DNA of 64,000 nt from Aquibium sp. A9E412 (GCF_030398335.1 NZ_JAOAOP010000003.1:124001-188000); one strand, 5' to 3'; counted from the first letter of the stretch, positions 45,436 through 56,872 are shown. Notes: generated by a model from the sequence alone, not told the origin. Made by a program: numbers and translations.

Positions 45436-46443
45436 TCAGTCCTTCTCGGCCGCCGCCTGGAGCGCGGCGACATAGTCGCGATGCAGCGCCCCGGCGCCCC
45501 ATCCCTCGCCGTCTCGCTGTCCGGCGAGGGCGGCCATGATGGCGATCAGATTGTCGTCGCGGATGCGCTCCAGCGCGCGGATCGAAAGCCCGCCCGCCTG
45601 CGCGTCCGACTGCTCGGCGATCTTGTCGACCAGCGCGTCGGTGAGCTCCGGCACGTCGGTCAGCCGGCTCCACGGCCAGGCCAGGCACGGCCCGAACTGC
45701 GCCATGAAGTGGCGCATGCCCGCCTCGCCGCCGGCGATGCGGTAGACCTGGAACAGCCCCATCTGCGCCCAGCGCAGGCCGAACGAGTAGCGCATGATGT
45801 CGTCGAGTTCCTCGACGGTCGTCACGTCGTCGCGGATAAGCCACAGCGCCTCGCGCCACACCGCCTCGAGCAGCCGGTCGGCGACGAAGGCCTCGATCTC
45901 CTTGCGGATGACGACCGGCTTCATGCCGATCGCGGCGTAGACGGCGCGGGCGCGCTCGATCGTGTCGGCCGCGGTGCGCTCGCCGCCGACGATCTCGACC
46001 AGCGGCAGCAGGTAGACCGGGTTGAAGGGATGCGCGACGACGAGCCGCTCCGGCCGCGCCAGCGCGCTCTGCATGTCGCTCGGCTTGATGCCGGAGGTCG
46101 ACGAGCCGATCAGCGCCGTCGCCGGCGCCGCCGCGTCGATCTCGGCCAGCACCTTGTGCTTGATCTCGAGCCGCTCCGGGACGCTTTCCTGAATGAACTC
46201 GGCATCGGCGACCGCCTCGGCCACCGAGGCGGCGTAGCGGATACGCCCTTCCCGCGGCAGCCTGTCCGCCGTCATCGCGGCATAGGCGCGGCGCGCGCCG
46301 TCGAGCACCGCGCCGACCTTGCGCTCGGCCTCCGGGTCGGGATCGTGCACCGCGACGTCGATGCCGTTGAGCGCGAGCCGGGCGACCCAGCCCGCGCCGA
46401 TGACGCCGCCGCCGATGGCGGCGGCCCTTGCCGGCTTGCTCAT
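45436..46443 (-). CDS. cdhA: L-carnitine 3-dehydrogenase
   Basis: 335 residues of the 3-hydroxyacyl-CoA dehydrogenase superfamily. NAD-binding AAIGGGVIGAGWVARLALNG opens the protein, catalytic His is in VVAHPFNPVYLLPLVEIVGG, and RYSFGLRWAQMGLFQVYRIAGGEAGMRHFM followed by CLAWPWSRL is a block characteristic of carnitine dehydrogenases, not the fatty-acid enzymes. It oxidises L-carnitine to 3-dehydrocarnitine. Four bases separate it from the cleavage-enzyme gene upstream. The C-terminal thioesterase domain that some homologues carry is absent. Confidence 0.92.
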   Translation of the reverse strand: MSKPARAAAIGGGVIGAGWVARLALNGIDVAVHDPDPEAERKVGAVLDGARRAYAAMTADRLPREGRIRYAASVAEAVADAEFIQESVPERLEIKHKVLAEIDAAAPATALIGSSTSGIKPSDMQSALARPERLVVAHPFNPVYLLPLVEIVGGERTAADTIERARAVYAAIGMKPVVIRKEIEAFVADRLLEAVWREALWLIRDDVTTVEELDDIMRYSFGLRWAQMGLFQVYRIAGGEAGMRHFMAQFGPCLAWPWSRLTDVPELTDALVDKIAEQSDAQAGGLSIRALERIRDDNLIAIMAALAGQRDGEGWGAGALHRDYVAALQAAAEKD

Positions 46444-46447
46444 CGCC

Positions 46448-47353
46448 CTACCACCGCTTCTCGAGTTTCAGCTTCTCGCGCACGGCATCCGGGCCGAGCA
46501 CGCGGCAGCCCATGTTCTCGGCGATCGCCACGGCGCGTTCGGTGAGCGCCCCGTTGGTCGCCAGAACGCCCTTCGACAGCCACAGATTGTCCTCCAGGCC
46601 GACGCGGATGTTGCCGCCGGCCAGCACCGCCATGGCGACATAGGGAAGCTGGTTGCGGCCGATCGAGAAGGCGGAGAACAGCCAGTCCTCGGGCAGGTTG
46701 CCGACCAGCGCCATCAGCGTGCCGATGTCGTCGGGCGCGCCCCAGGGAATGCCCATGCAGAGCTGCACCAGGACCGGGTCGTCGAGCAGCCCCTGGCTCG
46801 CCAGCCACTTGGCGAGCACCAGGTGGCCGGTGTCGAAGATCTCGATCTCCGGCTTGACGCCGAGTTCGCGGATGCGGCCGGCCATCGCCTGCAGCATGGC
46901 CGGCGTGTTGGCCATGATGTAGTCGCCCTCGCCGAAATTCATCGTGCCACAGTCGAGCGTGCAGATCTCCGGCCGGATGGCGGCGACATGCGCCAGCCGC
47001 TCCTCGGCGCCGATCATGTCGGTGCCCTCGCGCGCCGGCGGCAGCGGCGCCTCGACGCTGCCGAGCGTCAGGTCGCCGCCCATGCCGGCGGTCAGGTTGA
47101 GCACCATGTCGACGCCCGACCGGCGGATCAGCGAGACGGCCTCCTCGTAGAGCGCGACGTCGCGCGCCGGTTTGCCGGTGGCGGGATCGCGGACATGGAT
47201 GTGCACCACGGCGGCCCCCGCCTCGGCCGCCTCGATCGCCGAATCGGCGATCTGCCGCGGCGTCACCGGCACCTTGTCGGAGCGCCCGGCCGTGTCGCCG
47301 GCGCCGGTCAGCGCACAGGTGATGAACACGTCGCGGCTTGCCTTGAGAGCCAT
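46448..47353 (-). CDS. cdhC: 3-dehydrocarnitine cleavage enzyme (BKACE / DUF849)
   Basis: 301-residue beta-keto acid cleavage enzyme. [48 protein letters not shown] (zinc His pair), [21 protein letters not shown] and [14 protein letters not shown] are the family blocks. With acetyl-CoA it splits 3-dehydrocarnitine to betainyl-CoA and acetoacetate. AGGAGGAGAGG precedes ATG 47353. First gene of the operon, divergent from the GlxA-type regulator. Confidence 0.93.
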   Translation of the reverse strand: MALKASRDVFITCALTGAGDTAGRSDKVPVTPRQIADSAIEAAEAGAAVVHIHVRDPATGKPARDVALYEEAVSLIRRSGVDMVLNLTAGMGGDLTLGSVEAPLPPAREGTDMIGAEERLAHVAAIRPEICTLDCGTMNFGEGDYIMANTPAMLQAMAGRIRELGVKPEIEIFDTGHLVLAKWLASQGLLDDPVLVQLCMGIPWGAPDDIGTLMALVGNLPEDWLFSAFSIGRNQLPYVAMAVLAGGNIRVGLEDNLWLSKGVLATNGALTERAVAIAENMGCRVLGPDAVREKLKLEKRW

Positions 47354-47440
47354 GCCCTCTCCTCCTGGCCTTGATTGTCGGATGGCGCAGATGATGCCGG
47401 ACTTGCCGGCCGGTGCTTTGCGATTTACGAAGATCGCTTG

Positions 47441-48414
47441 ATGCACAGCGAAGCCCTGTCGATCTTCCGGCCCGAGCCGGCCACCCTCACCCTGCGCTTT
47501 CTGGTGCTGTCGGGGGCCTCGGTGATGTGCGTCGCCTCGGCGATCGACCCGCTGCGCGCGGCCAACCGGGTGGCCGGCCGCGAGGCCTTCGCCTGGTCGC
47601 TCGCCTCGCCCGACGGCGCGCCTGCCATCACCACCTGCGGCCTGCCGGTCGCCGTCGCCGGACCGTTCGAGCCGGCCGCGCCCTGCGACGCGCTGGTCGC
47701 CATCGGCGGCTTCGGCACGCGCATCGAGGCCGCCCCGCCGCTCGTCGCCGGCTTCCGCCGCGCCGCGCGCACGGCGCGCGCCGTCGGCGGCGTGGAGGCG
47801 GGAACCTGGCTGCTCGGCCGCGCCGGGCTGCTCGCCGGCCGGCGCGCCACCACCCACTGGGAGGATCTGGAGGACTTCGCCGCCGCCTTCCCCGACACCG
47901 AGGTGGCGCCCGACCGCTACGTCGTCGACGGCGCGGTGTTCACCGCCGGGGGCGCCTCGCCGGTGTTCGACCTGATGCTGCATCTGGTGCGCGCCCGGCT
48001 CGGCATGGCCGTCGCGCTCGATGTGGCCAGCGTGTTCGTCTACGACCAGGCGCGCGCGGCGACCGACGCCCAGCCGCTCGTCTCGCTCGGCCGGCTCGAC
48101 GGCTACGATCCGCGGCTCGCCCAGGCGGTGCGGCTGATGGAAAGCCATCTCGACCGGCCGCTGGCGGTGGCTGCCATCGCGCGCCGCGTCGGCACCAGCA
48201 CGCGCACGCTGGAGACCGGTTTCGCGCGCGCCATCGGCGCCACGCCCGGCGCCTACTATCTGCGTCTGCGCCTCAACGCGGCGCGCCGGCTGGTGCTCGA
48301 CACGGCCGAGCCGATGACCGAGATCGCCGCGCGCACCGGCTTTTCCTCAGCCGCCGCCTTCTCGCGCGCCTTCGCCCGCGCCTTCGGCCGGGCGCCGAGC
48401 CGCATGCGCCGCGG

Positions 48415-48418
<4 letters not shown>
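47441..48418 (+). CDS. cdhR: GlxA-family AraC-type regulator (CdhR-like)
   Basis: 325 residues: an N-terminal DJ-1/amidotransferase-like domain ([60 protein letters not shown]) without a catalytic Cys in the usual elbow, and a C-terminal AraC double HTH ([46 protein letters not shown]). This architecture matches CdhR and GbdR, activators of carnitine and betaine catabolism. Divergent from cdhC, 87 bases apart. Start ATG 47441 gives MHSEALS; the open frame to 47375 is less likely. Its stop shares bases with that of the convergent thiolase gene. Confidence 0.88.
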
Positions 48419-49612
<1,194 letters not shown>

Positions 49613-49620
<8 letters not shown>

Positions 49621-50425
49621 CGTTCGGTCCCTTTCTCGTGCCGCCGCCGGCCCTGCCGGCATGCGCGGCCTCGGTGCGCGCCTTGAGCGCGCGCAGCGTT
49701 TCGAGCTCCACGTCGCTCGGCGGCGGCGTCTCGTCAAGGTCGTCGGCGAAGCGGACCGGCCAGCCGCAGGTCTCCTGCACCGCCTGGCGGGTGACGCCGG
49801 GATGCAGCGAGACGACGGTGAACGCCTTCGTCTCCGGGTCCGGCTTCCAGATCGCCAGGTCGGTGACCAGCAGCGTCGGTCCCTTGGTCTGAAGGCCGAG
49901 CCGGCGGCGGTGGTCGCCGCCCTCGCCGTGGCCGAAGGAGGTGAAGAAGTCGATGCGCTCGACCATGCCGCGCTTCGACTGCGCCATGGTGACGAAGACC
50001 TCGCGCGAGGCCGAGGCGATCTCCGGCGCGCCGCCGCCGCCCGGCAGCCGCACCGTCGGCCGCGCATAGTCGCCGATCACCGTGGTGTTGATGTTGCCGA
50101 ACCGGTCGATCTGGGCGGCGCCGAGAAAGCCGATGGTGATGCGGCCGCCCTGCAGCCAGTAGCGGAACATCTCCGGCACCGACACGGTGGTCAGCGCCGT
50201 CTCGCACAGTTCGCCGTCGCCGATCGACAGCGGCAGCACGTCGGGCGCGGTGCCGATGGTGCCGGATTCGTAGATCAGCGTGATGTCGGGCGCATGCGTC
50301 AGCCGCGCCACGTTGCAGGCGGCCGACGGCGCGCCGATGCCGACGAAGCACACGTCGTCGTTGCTGAGCGCCCGGCTCGCCGCGATGGTCATCATCTCGC
50401 CGGGCGTGACGTTGTCCACGCTCAT
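49613..50425 (-). CDS. catJ: 3-oxoadipate CoA-transferase, subunit B (CatJ type)
   Basis: 270 residues of the GctB/CatJ family. The CoA-transferase catalytic Glu is in LIYESGTIGTAPDVLPLSIGDGEL; VCFVGIGAPSAACNVARLTHAP and FGNINTTVIGDY are further blocks. It pairs with CatI to move CoA from succinyl-CoA to 3-oxoadipate. ATG 50425 overlaps the catI stop (ATGA). The last ~25 residues are a charged Gly/Ala-rich tail. Confidence 0.92.
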
Positions 50426-51279
50426 CGCTCCACCCCCAGTCCGGCGACGCGCTCGGCGAAGACGCCGGGGCCTGCGTCGAGCACGTGCGTCTTCATCCAC
50501 GCGGCGAAGACCTCGCGGTCGGCCGCCACCCGGTCCCACTCCAGATAGGCAGGGTTGTCGCGCTCGTAGTAGCCGTGCGTGTAGGAGGGGTGGGCGCCGC
50601 CCGGCACGACGCTGATCGCCGCCACCGTCCAGTGCGGCAGCACGCACAGATTGGGGTGCAGGCCGGCGAAATCCTCCACCACCTCCTCCACCGTGACGAC
50701 GGCGCGCCGCGCCGCCAGCACCGCCTCCTTCTGGATGCCGACGATGCCCTCGACCAGCACGTTGCCCTTGCGGTCGGCCTTCTGGGCGTGGATGAAGGCG
50801 ACGTCCGGCCGCAGCGCCGGCACCGCGGCCAGCACCTCGCCGGTGAACGGGCAGGTCACCTGCCGGATGTTGGGATTGACGGCGGCGAGCCCGGCCCCGC
50901 GATAGCCGCGAAAGGCGGCGAAGGGCAGCCCCGCCGCGCCGGCCTCGTAGGCGTTGGCCATCGCCGCGTGGCTGTGCTCCTCGAGCGCCAGCGGTCGCGG
51001 CCAGCCGTTTTCCACCGCGTCGCGCAGCCGGCGCAGGAGCCCGACGCCGGGATTGCCGGCGTAGGAGAAGACGAGCTTGCGCGCCAGCCCCATGCCGATC
51101 ATCTGGTCGTAGACGATGTCCGGCGTCATGCGCACCAGCACCAGATCGCTGACGCCCTGGCGGATCGCCTGATGCGCGGCGGCCGTCGGGATGAGATGGG
51201 TGAAGCCCTCGAAGGCGGCCGTGTCGCCGTCCTTCAGATGGGTCGCGACCGCCTCCTCCAGCGGCATGAAACGGGCCAT
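50422..51279 (-). CDS. catI: 3-oxoadipate CoA-transferase, subunit A (CatI type)
   Basis: 285 residues of the GctA/CatI family: FEGFTHLIPTAAAHQAIRQG, KLVFSYAGNPGVGLLRRLRDAVE, FIHAQKADRKGNVLVEGIVGIQKEA, VPGGAHPSYTHGYYERDN. The larger CatI form is used here, not the ~230-residue PcaI form. GGAGGCGTGGGC precedes ATG 51279, so the reading open to 51378 is rejected because it crosses the operator. First gene of catI-catJ-pcaF, divergent from the IclR regulator. Confidence 0.92.
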   Translation of the reverse strand: MARFMPLEEAVATHLKDGDTAAFEGFTHLIPTAAAHQAIRQGVSDLVLVRMTPDIVYDQMIGMGLARKLVFSYAGNPGVGLLRRLRDAVENGWPRPLALEEHSHAAMANAYEAGAAGLPFAAFRGYRGAGLAAVNPNIRQVTCPFTGEVLAAVPALRPDVAFIHAQKADRKGNVLVEGIVGIQKEAVLAARRAVVTVEEVVEDFAGLHPNLCVLPHWTVAAISVVPGGAHPSYTHGYYERDNPAYLEWDRVAADREVFAAWMKTHVLDAGPGVFAERVAGLGVER

Positions 51280-51314
51280 GCCCACGCCTCCGTGCCAGAC
51301 CTGCGAAGCAAAAA

Positions 51315-51329
51315 GTTCGTATTGCGAAC
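51315..51329. promoter_or_regulatory. PcaR-like operator between catI and the IclR gene
   Basis: GTTCGTATTGCGAAC is a perfect GTTCG-N5-CGAAC dyad and closely resembles the PcaR site GTTCGATAATCGCAC. A degenerate second site, GTTCTTTCTGCGATA, follows at 51334-51348. TTGCGA (51323) and GATATT (51345) are 16 bases apart and may be the regulator's promoter, which would give a nearly leaderless message at ATG 51357. Confidence 0.75.
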
Positions 51330-51356
51330 AAAAGTTCTTTCTGCGATATTTGGTAG

Positions 51357-52148
51357 ATGACCGACGATCCGCTGTCAACGCATGGCGCCGCCGGGCGCGA
51401 GCGCATCGGCGCGCTGGTGCGCGGCCTCGCCGTTCTCGAGGTGCTGGCCGCCCGCCCGGACGGGCTGACGCTGACCGAGGTGGCCGCCGAGGCCGGGCTG
51501 ACGCGCGCCGGCGCGCGCCGCCTGCTCTTGACGCTGGTCGAGGCCGGCTATGCGGTGCAGACCGGCCGGCGCTTCGCGCTGTCGGCGCGGCTCTTGTCGC
51601 TGGCGCGCACCTGGCTCGGCGCCGCGCCCTTGTGGACGCGCGCCGAGCCGATCCTGCGCGAGGTGTCCGAGGCGCTCGGCGAATCCTGCTCGGCCGCCGT
51701 GCGCCAGGGCGAGGACGTGGTCTATGTCGCGCGGGCGGCCGGCCCGCGCATCCTGTCGGTGGCGCTGCATGTCGGCACGCGGCTGCCCGCGCACTGCACC
51801 TCGATGGGCCGCGTCCTGCTGTCGGACCTCGACGACGCCGCCCTCGCCGGCTTTCTGGCGACGGCGGCGATCGCCGCGCGCACGCCCAAGACGGTGACCG
51901 ACCGCGCCGCGCTGGCGCGGCTGATCGCGACCGTGCGCGGCGACGGCCACGCGCTGGTCGACGAGGAGCTGGAGCTCGGCCTGCGCTCGATCGCCGTGCC
52001 GGTGCGCGACCGCGCCGGCCGCATCGTCGCCGCCGTCAACCTGTCGGCGCAGGCCGGCCGCACCTCGCTCGCGGCGCTGCGCGAGACCGCGCTGCCGCGG
52101 CTACTCGAGGCCGCCCGCCGCATCGAGGACGTTCTGGCGCTTGCCTAG
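51357..52148 (+). CDS. pcaR: IclR-family regulator of the PcaR/PobR group
   Basis: 263 residues. N-terminal winged HTH (LVRGLAVLEVLAARPDGLTLTEVAAEAGLTRAGARRLLLTLVEAGY) and IclR effector domain (SVALHVGTRLPAHCTSMGRVLLS, ELELGLRSIAVPVRDRAGRIVAAVNLS). RIGALVRGLAVLE plus TRAGARRLLLTL is the PcaR/PcaU/PobR form. Divergent from catI with the operator described above in between; activation of catIJ-pcaF by 3-oxoadipate is the expected scheme. No ribosome site precedes ATG 51357. Confidence 0.88.
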   Translation: MTDDPLSTHGAAGRERIGALVRGLAVLEVLAARPDGLTLTEVAAEAGLTRAGARRLLLTLVEAGYAVQTGRRFALSARLLSLARTWLGAAPLWTRAEPILREVSEALGESCSAAVRQGEDVVYVARAAGPRILSVALHVGTRLPAHCTSMGRVLLSDLDDAALAGFLATAAIAARTPKTVTDRAALARLIATVRGDGHALVDEELELGLRSIAVPVRDRAGRIVAAVNLSAQAGRTSLAALRETALPRLLEAARRIEDVLALA

Positions 52149-52220
52149 AGGGTCACCAGGCGAAGGGGAAACCGGTTCGCCGTCGGCAAACGCGGCAGCA
52201 CGACGCGGTGGAGCCTCAGG
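52149..52220. repeat. Dispersed intergenic repeat, copy D
   Basis: CCAGGCGAAGGGGAAACCGG then TTCGCCGTCGGCAAACGCGG, then GGTGGAGCCTCAG: head and centre of the family, tail lost. It begins one base past the stop of the IclR gene and reaches the stop of the convergent small gene. Confidence 0.65.
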
Positions 52221-52431
52221 CGCGCTCGATCGCCTGGCGCAGGCGCCGGGCGAGCCGCACCTGCAGGCGGTCGTGCACCGCCCGCTCCCACACCGGGTCC
52301 GCCGCGCCGCCCTTGGGCAGCGCGAGCACGCTGTCGACGATCGACAGCTCCTCGCCGGCGGCGAGCAGCGCATCGATCTCCGCCTCGTCGTCGGCGGGTC
52401 CGGTCGCGGGGGCGTTGGCGATTCGTCTCAT
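52216..52431 (-). CDS. Small hypothetical protein
   Basis: 71 residues, MRRIANAPATGPADDEAEIDALLAAG..., acidic first half with no signal peptide, then a basic amphipathic C-terminal helix (VHDRLQVRLARRLRQAIERA). Not recognised. AGGA lies nine bases before ATG 52431 and codon use fits the neighbours. It sits between pcaR and xylA facing the end of pcaR. A real but unassigned small gene is more likely than chance, but unproven. Confidence 0.5.
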   Translation of the reverse strand: MRRIANAPATGPADDEAEIDALLAAGEELSIVDSVLALPKGGAADPVWERAVHDRLQVRLARRLRQAIERA

Positions 52432-52557
52432 GCGGATGATCCTAGCCGCGACATCCTGACGGTTTGAAGGCAGCGTCGCGACGCTTCGACGAAAGTCGGG
52501 AAAAACCGTTGCGCGGCCGCCGCCATGGCCGCAACCGGCGTGCCCGGCCGCGGCCCG

Positions 52558-53868
52558 TCAGACGTAGCGGTTGACGACGTTCTCCAGCGCCTCCTGGCGG
52601 CCCGAGCGCGGCCGCGGGTCGAGCCCCTCGGCCAGCGCCCGCTCGGCGATCTCGGCCAGCGAGCGCTCGCCGTCGAGCATCGCGCGCGCCTCCGCCGTGC
52701 GCCAGCCGGCGTAGCGCTCGGCGAGCGGTCCCGACAGCGCGCCGTCCTCCAGCATGCGCGCGGCCGCCTTGAGCGCCCGCGCGCAGGTGTCGATGCCGCC
52801 GACATGCGCGAGCAGCAGGTCGTCGGCGTCGATCGACTGGCGCCTGAGCTTGGCGTCGAAGTTCGTGCCGCCGGTCGAGAAGCCGCCGCCGGCCAGGATG
52901 TGGTAGTAGGCGAGCGCCACCTCCGGCACGTTGTTGGGGAACTGGTCGGTGTCCCAGCCCGACTGGTAGTCGTTGCGGTTGATGTCGATCGAGCCGAAGA
53001 TGCCGAGCGCGTTGGCGAGCGCGATCTCGTGCTCGAACGAATGGCCGGCGAGGATCGCGTGGCCCTGCTCGATGTTGACGCGTACCTCGTTCTCGAGCCC
53101 GTAGCGCCGCAGGAAGCCGTACACCGTGGCGACGTCGAAGTCGTATTGGTGCTTGGTCGGCTCCTGCGGCTTCGGCTCGACCAGGATGGCGCCGCGAAAG
53201 CCGATCCTGTGCTTGTGCTCGACGACCAGCGACAGGAAGCGGCCGAGCTGGTCGAGCTCGCGTGCGAGATCGGTGTTGAGCAGCGTCTCGTAGCCCTCGC
53301 GCCCGCCCCACAGCACGTAGTTCTCGCCGCCCAGCCGGTGCGTCGTCTCCAGGCACGCCTTCACCGTCGCCGCCGCGTAGGCGAAGACGTCGGGATCCGG
53401 GTTGGTCGCCGCGCCCGCCATGTAGCGCGGGTTGGAGAACAGGTTCGCCGTGCCCCACAGGAGCTTGACGCCGGTGCGCTCCATGTGGCCGGCGAGATGG
53501 TCGGCGATCGCGTCGAGCCGGGCGGTGCTCTCGGCGAGCGTGGCGCCCTCCGGCCTGACGTCGTGGTCGTGGAAGCAGAAGAACGGCGTGCCGAGCAGCG
53601 CGAACATCTCGAAGGCGGTGTCGGCCTTCCGCCGCGCGTCCTCCATGCCGGCGCCGAACCACGGCCGCGCGAAGGTGTCCGCGCCGAACGGGTCGCTGCC
53701 GGGATAGACGAAGTTGTGCCAGTAGCACACGGCCAGGCGCAGGTGCTCCTCCAGCCGCCGGCCCATCACCACGGCGTCGGGATCGTAGTGGCGATAGGCG
53801 AAGGGGTTGTCGCTGTCGGGGCCTTCGTAGCGGATCGGCCCGCGGTCGCCGAAAAAGCCTGTGCTCAC
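52558..53868 (-). CDS. xylA: Xylose isomerase
   Basis: 436 residues, the class II length. [21 protein letters not shown]-like region carries the catalytic His and Asp ([10 protein letters not shown]); metal ligands are in [33 protein letters not shown] and [21 protein letters not shown]. It converts D-xylose to D-xylulose. GTG 53868 overlaps the xylB stop by four bases, with AGGAG eight bases upstream inside xylB. Order is xylB then xylA, reversed from E. coli. Confidence 0.96.
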   Translation of the reverse strand: MSTGFFGDRGPIRYEGPDSDNPFAYRHYDPDAVVMGRRLEEHLRLAVCYWHNFVYPGSDPFGADTFARPWFGAGMEDARRKADTAFEMFALLGTPFFCFHDHDVRPEGATLAESTARLDAIADHLAGHMERTGVKLLWGTANLFSNPRYMAGAATNPDPDVFAYAAATVKACLETTHRLGGENYVLWGGREGYETLLNTDLARELDQLGRFLSLVVEHKHRIGFRGAILVEPKPQEPTKHQYDFDVATVYGFLRRYGLENEVRVNIEQGHAILAGHSFEHEIALANALGIFGSIDINRNDYQSGWDTDQFPNNVPEVALAYYHILAGGGFSTGGTNFDAKLRRQSIDADDLLLAHVGGIDTCARALKAAARMLEDGALSGPLAERYAGWRTAEARAMLDGERSLAEIAERALAEGLDPRPRSGRQEALENVVNRYV

Positions 53869-55319
53869 GATGTCGCTCCTTTGAGGGCGGGATAAAGCGC
53901 GCGGTAGCGCCGGTAGGCGTCGTCGAAGGCCGGCTGCAGCCGGGTCTCCGGCGCGAAGGTGGCGGCGACCGGCGGCGCCGTGCACACCGCCGCCGGGTCC
54001 GCTCCCTCGGCGGCGATCATGCCGAGCCGCGCGGCCCCGAAGGCGGCGCCGAAATCGCCGTCGGCCGGCCGCTCGACCGGCACGCCGAGCGCCGTGGCGA
54101 GCACCTTCAGCCAGTAGTCCGAGCGCGCCCCGCCGCCGACCGCCGTCAGCCGCGTCACGGGCGTGCCGGCGGCGGCGAGCGCCTCCAGGCTGTCGCGGAA
54201 GGCGAAGCCGACGCCTTCCAGCACCGCCCGCGTCAGCGCCGCGGCGTCGCTCTGGTGCGCCAGCCCCACGAAGGCGCCGCGTATGGCGGCGTCGTTGTGC
54301 GGCGTGCGCTCGCCGCCGAGATAGGGCAGGAAGGTCGTGCCCGCCGGCGCGGCGAGCGTGTCGCCGAGCGCATCGCTCAGCGCCGCGGCGTCGCGCCCGA
54401 CGATGCCGGCCAGCCAGTCGAGCGCGTCGCTCGCCGACAGGATCACGCCCATCTGGTGCCAGGCGCCCGGCAGCGCGTGGCAGAAGGTGTGCACCGCGCT
54501 GCCGGCGTTCGGCCGAAAACCGTCGGCGGCGGCGAACAGCACGCCCGACGTGCCGAGCGAGACGAAGGCGGCGCCCGGCGCCACCGCGCCGACGCCACAG
54601 CCGGCAGCCGCGTTGTCGCCCGCGCCGCCGGCGACCGCCACCCCGCCGACCATGCCCCAGCGCGCGGCGAGCGCGCCGCGCAGCCGGCCGGAGACCGCCG
54701 TGCCCTCGACCAGGCGCGGCATCTGCCCGACCCGCATGCCGCTCCTGTCGAGCAGCGCTTCCGACCAGCCGCGCGCGCCGACGTCGAGCCAGCCGGTGCC
54801 GGACGCGTCGGACATCTCCGACACGCGCTCGCCGGTCAGCCACAGGCGCAGGACGTCCTTCGGCAGCAGAACGCCGGCGATCCGCGCGAAGACGTCCGGC
54901 TCGTGCCGGGCGAGCCAGACGAGCTTGGGCGCGGTGAAGCCGGGAAACACGATGGTGCCGGTCAGTTGCCGAAAGACGGGGTCGGCGTCGAGCGCGGCGG
55001 CCTCGGCGGCCGCGCGCGTGTCGTTCCACAGGATCGCCGGCCTGAGCACCGCGTCGCCGGCATCGAGCGCCACCGCGCCGTGCATCTGGCCCGACAGGCC
55101 GATGCCGCGCACCGCCGCGAGCGCCGCGGGATGCGCCCGCCGCAACGCGTCGAGCGCGCTTTCGGCCGCCGCGATCCAGTCGGCCGGGTCCTGCTCGGCC
55201 CAGCCCGGCCGCGGCCGCGAGACGGCGAGCGGCGCGCTCGCCGCGCCGACCGGGCGCTGCGCGTCGTCGACCAGGAGCGCCTTCAGCGCCGAGGTGCCGA
55301 GGTCGAGCCCGAGATACAT
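53865..55319 (-). CDS. xylB: Xylulokinase
   Basis: 484-residue FGGY kinase. [18 protein letters not shown] is the phosphate-binding start; [74 protein letters not shown] and [18 protein letters not shown] are the family signatures, and the catalytic Asp is in [15 protein letters not shown] precedes ATG 55319 at about ten bases. No xylose transporter or XylR lies next to it in the window. An AT-rich stretch at 55369-55400 upstream is the probable promoter. Confidence 0.95.
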   Translation of the reverse strand: MYLGLDLGTSALKALLVDDAQRPVGAASAPLAVSRPRPGWAEQDPADWIAAAESALDALRRAHPAALAAVRGIGLSGQMHGAVALDAGDAVLRPAILWNDTRAAAEAAALDADPVFRQLTGTIVFPGFTAPKLVWLARHEPDVFARIAGVLLPKDVLRLWLTGERVSEMSDASGTGWLDVGARGWSEALLDRSGMRVGQMPRLVEGTAVSGRLRGALAARWGMVGGVAVAGGAGDNAAAGCGVGAVAPGAAFVSLGTSGVLFAAADGFRPNAGSAVHTFCHALPGAWHQMGVILSASDALDWLAGIVGRDAAALSDALGDTLAAPAGTTFLPYLGGERTPHNDAAIRGAFVGLAHQSDAAALTRAVLEGVGFAFRDSLEALAAAGTPVTRLTAVGGGARSDYWLKVLATALGVPVERPADGDFGAAFGAARLGMIAAEGADPAAVCTAPPVAATFAPETRLQPAFDDAYRRYRALYPALKGATS

Positions 55320-55454
55320 GCCCGCCGTCCTCCCGCGCTCCGCCTCGGGCGCCGGGCCGCGGGCGGAGTCAATTTTTTCGAGTCCCGGAACAAATATGCA
55401 CGGCCGGCCGCGAAAGGCAAAGGCCGCGCGCTCCGCGGCGCCGCCGCCGGCCGC

Positions 55455-56777
55455 TCAGGCGACCGGCGCCAGCGTGCCGGCGCGGCGCGCGAACAGCGCC
55501 GACAAGGGGCTCTGCGGCCGGGCGTCGAAGCGCTCGGCGGCGAGTGCTGCGGCAAGCCGCGCCTGGCCGCCGCGCAGCGCCGCCTCGATCAGCGTCAGGT
55601 CGATCACGTCGCGCTGCGCGTGGCTGCCGCCGAAGCGGTGCGCGAGCGGCCGCACCGGCCGGATGAGCCGCACCGCCGTGCGGTAGTCGCCGGCGCCGAA
55701 GGCGTGGATGGCGCGCGCCAGCGGCTGGCCGACATCGCGCGTGAAGCGGGCGTTGTCGGCGTCGCCGGCCAGCGCCTCGGCCTGCGCCTCGAGCAGCCGG
55801 CGGGCGAGGTCCTCGCGGCCGGCGCCGACGAAGGCCATCATCGCGTGCATGTCGTTGAAGGCGTAGTTGCCGGCCGCCGCATGCGGCGCCCAGTTGCGCG
55901 CCAGCGCCTGCCAGCGGTCGCCGACGTCGACGCCGCCCAGATGCAGCCGCCACAACAGCGCGGCGGCGTCGACCATGTTGAGCGCCACCGTCGACTGCGC
56001 GCCGTAGATCGGCCCGTCATAGAGCGCCAGCACCGCGTCGATCTCGCCGAGCTCGTAGTGGAACAGCGCCAGGTGCCACCAGTTGTGCACCTGGAAGAAG
56101 CTGTCGCGCGTCCAGTTGTCCGGGTTGGCGCGCATCCAGGCGATGCCGTCGCGCTGCCGGCACTGCATCTCCATGACATGCGCCACGGCGTGCTGCGCCC
56201 AGCCGTCGCGCGGCTCGAGCGCCACGGCGCGCCGGCCGGCCGCCTCGGCGCGGGCGTAGTCGCCGGTCTCCTCGAGGCCGAAGGCGTGCATGCCGAGCAC
56301 GGCGTGATGGCCCGGCATCGCCGTGTCCCAGGCCGGCAGCGCACGGGCGATGCGATCGCGCAGCATGCGCGCATTGCCGGTGAAGAAGTCGATCTGGTGG
56401 CCGGCCTGCAGCGCCACCGCGTCGCGCGGATGGTCGATCGTCAGGTCCTCGAGCACCTGGCCGGCCTCGTGCCAGCGCCCGGCGGCGAGATGGCCGAGCG
56501 CGGCGACATGGGCACGCTCCTGCGCGCACGCCGGCAGCGCGGCGGCGGCGCGGTGGCAGGCTTCGACGACGGGCGCGGCGCCGGCCTCCGTCGACAGGCC
56601 GAACAGATAGCCCTTGAAGACATGCGCCATGACGAAGCCGGGATCGGCCGCGATCGCCGCGTCGACGGCGGCCACCGGGTCGCCGACGAAGCGCTGCAGG
56701 TCGGCGACCGCCCGGCGGTAGTGCGCCGCGCCGTCGGCGCCGGCGCCGCTCAGGGGGTTGCCGAGGTCGTCCTGCAT
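55455..56777 (-). CDS. TTC38-like tetratricopeptide-repeat protein
   Basis: 440 residues of helical repeats: VAAVDAAIAADPGFVMAHVFKGYLFGL, AHVAALGHLAAGRWHEAGQVLEDLTIDHPRDAVALQAGH, HHAVLGMHAFGLEETGDYARAEAAGRRAVALEPRDGWAQHAVAHV. The sequence around WAQHAVAHVMEMQ and NWWHLALFHYELGE is the pattern of TTC38 proteins, found in bacteria and eukaryotes with unknown function. No signal peptide. ATG 56777 is chosen; an in-frame TTG at 56813 lies inside repeat copy E. Confidence 0.85.
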   Translation of the reverse strand: MQDDLGNPLSGAGADGAAHYRRAVADLQRFVGDPVAAVDAAIAADPGFVMAHVFKGYLFGLSTEAGAAPVVEACHRAAAALPACAQERAHVAALGHLAAGRWHEAGQVLEDLTIDHPRDAVALQAGHQIDFFTGNARMLRDRIARALPAWDTAMPGHHAVLGMHAFGLEETGDYARAEAAGRRAVALEPRDGWAQHAVAHVMEMQCRQRDGIAWMRANPDNWTRDSFFQVHNWWHLALFHYELGEIDAVLALYDGPIYGAQSTVALNMVDAAALLWRLHLGGVDVGDRWQALARNWAPHAAAGNYAFNDMHAMMAFVGAGREDLARRLLEAQAEALAGDADNARFTRDVGQPLARAIHAFGAGDYRTAVRLIRPVRPLAHRFGGSHAQRDVIDLTLIEAALRGGQARLAAALAAERFDARPQSPLSALFARRAGTLAPVA

Positions 56778-56788
56778 CGCCTGTCGCC

Positions 56789-56872
56789 ACCGCTCCGCGT
56801 GAAAACGCGTCAAAACGATAAGCCGGAGCCGATCTGCGGTGCCGTCAGACGCAGAACGGCTCTGGCCGTTTC
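56789..56872. repeat. Dispersed intergenic repeat, copy E
   Basis: GTGAAAACGCGTCAAAACG then GGAGCCGATCTGCG, centre and tail of the family; the tail forms a hairpin of GAGCCGATCTGCG (56826-56838) with CGCAGAACGGCTC (56850-56862), 12 of 13 paired. The head is diverged. It lies just upstream of the TPR gene and downstream of the permease gene. Confidence 0.7.
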
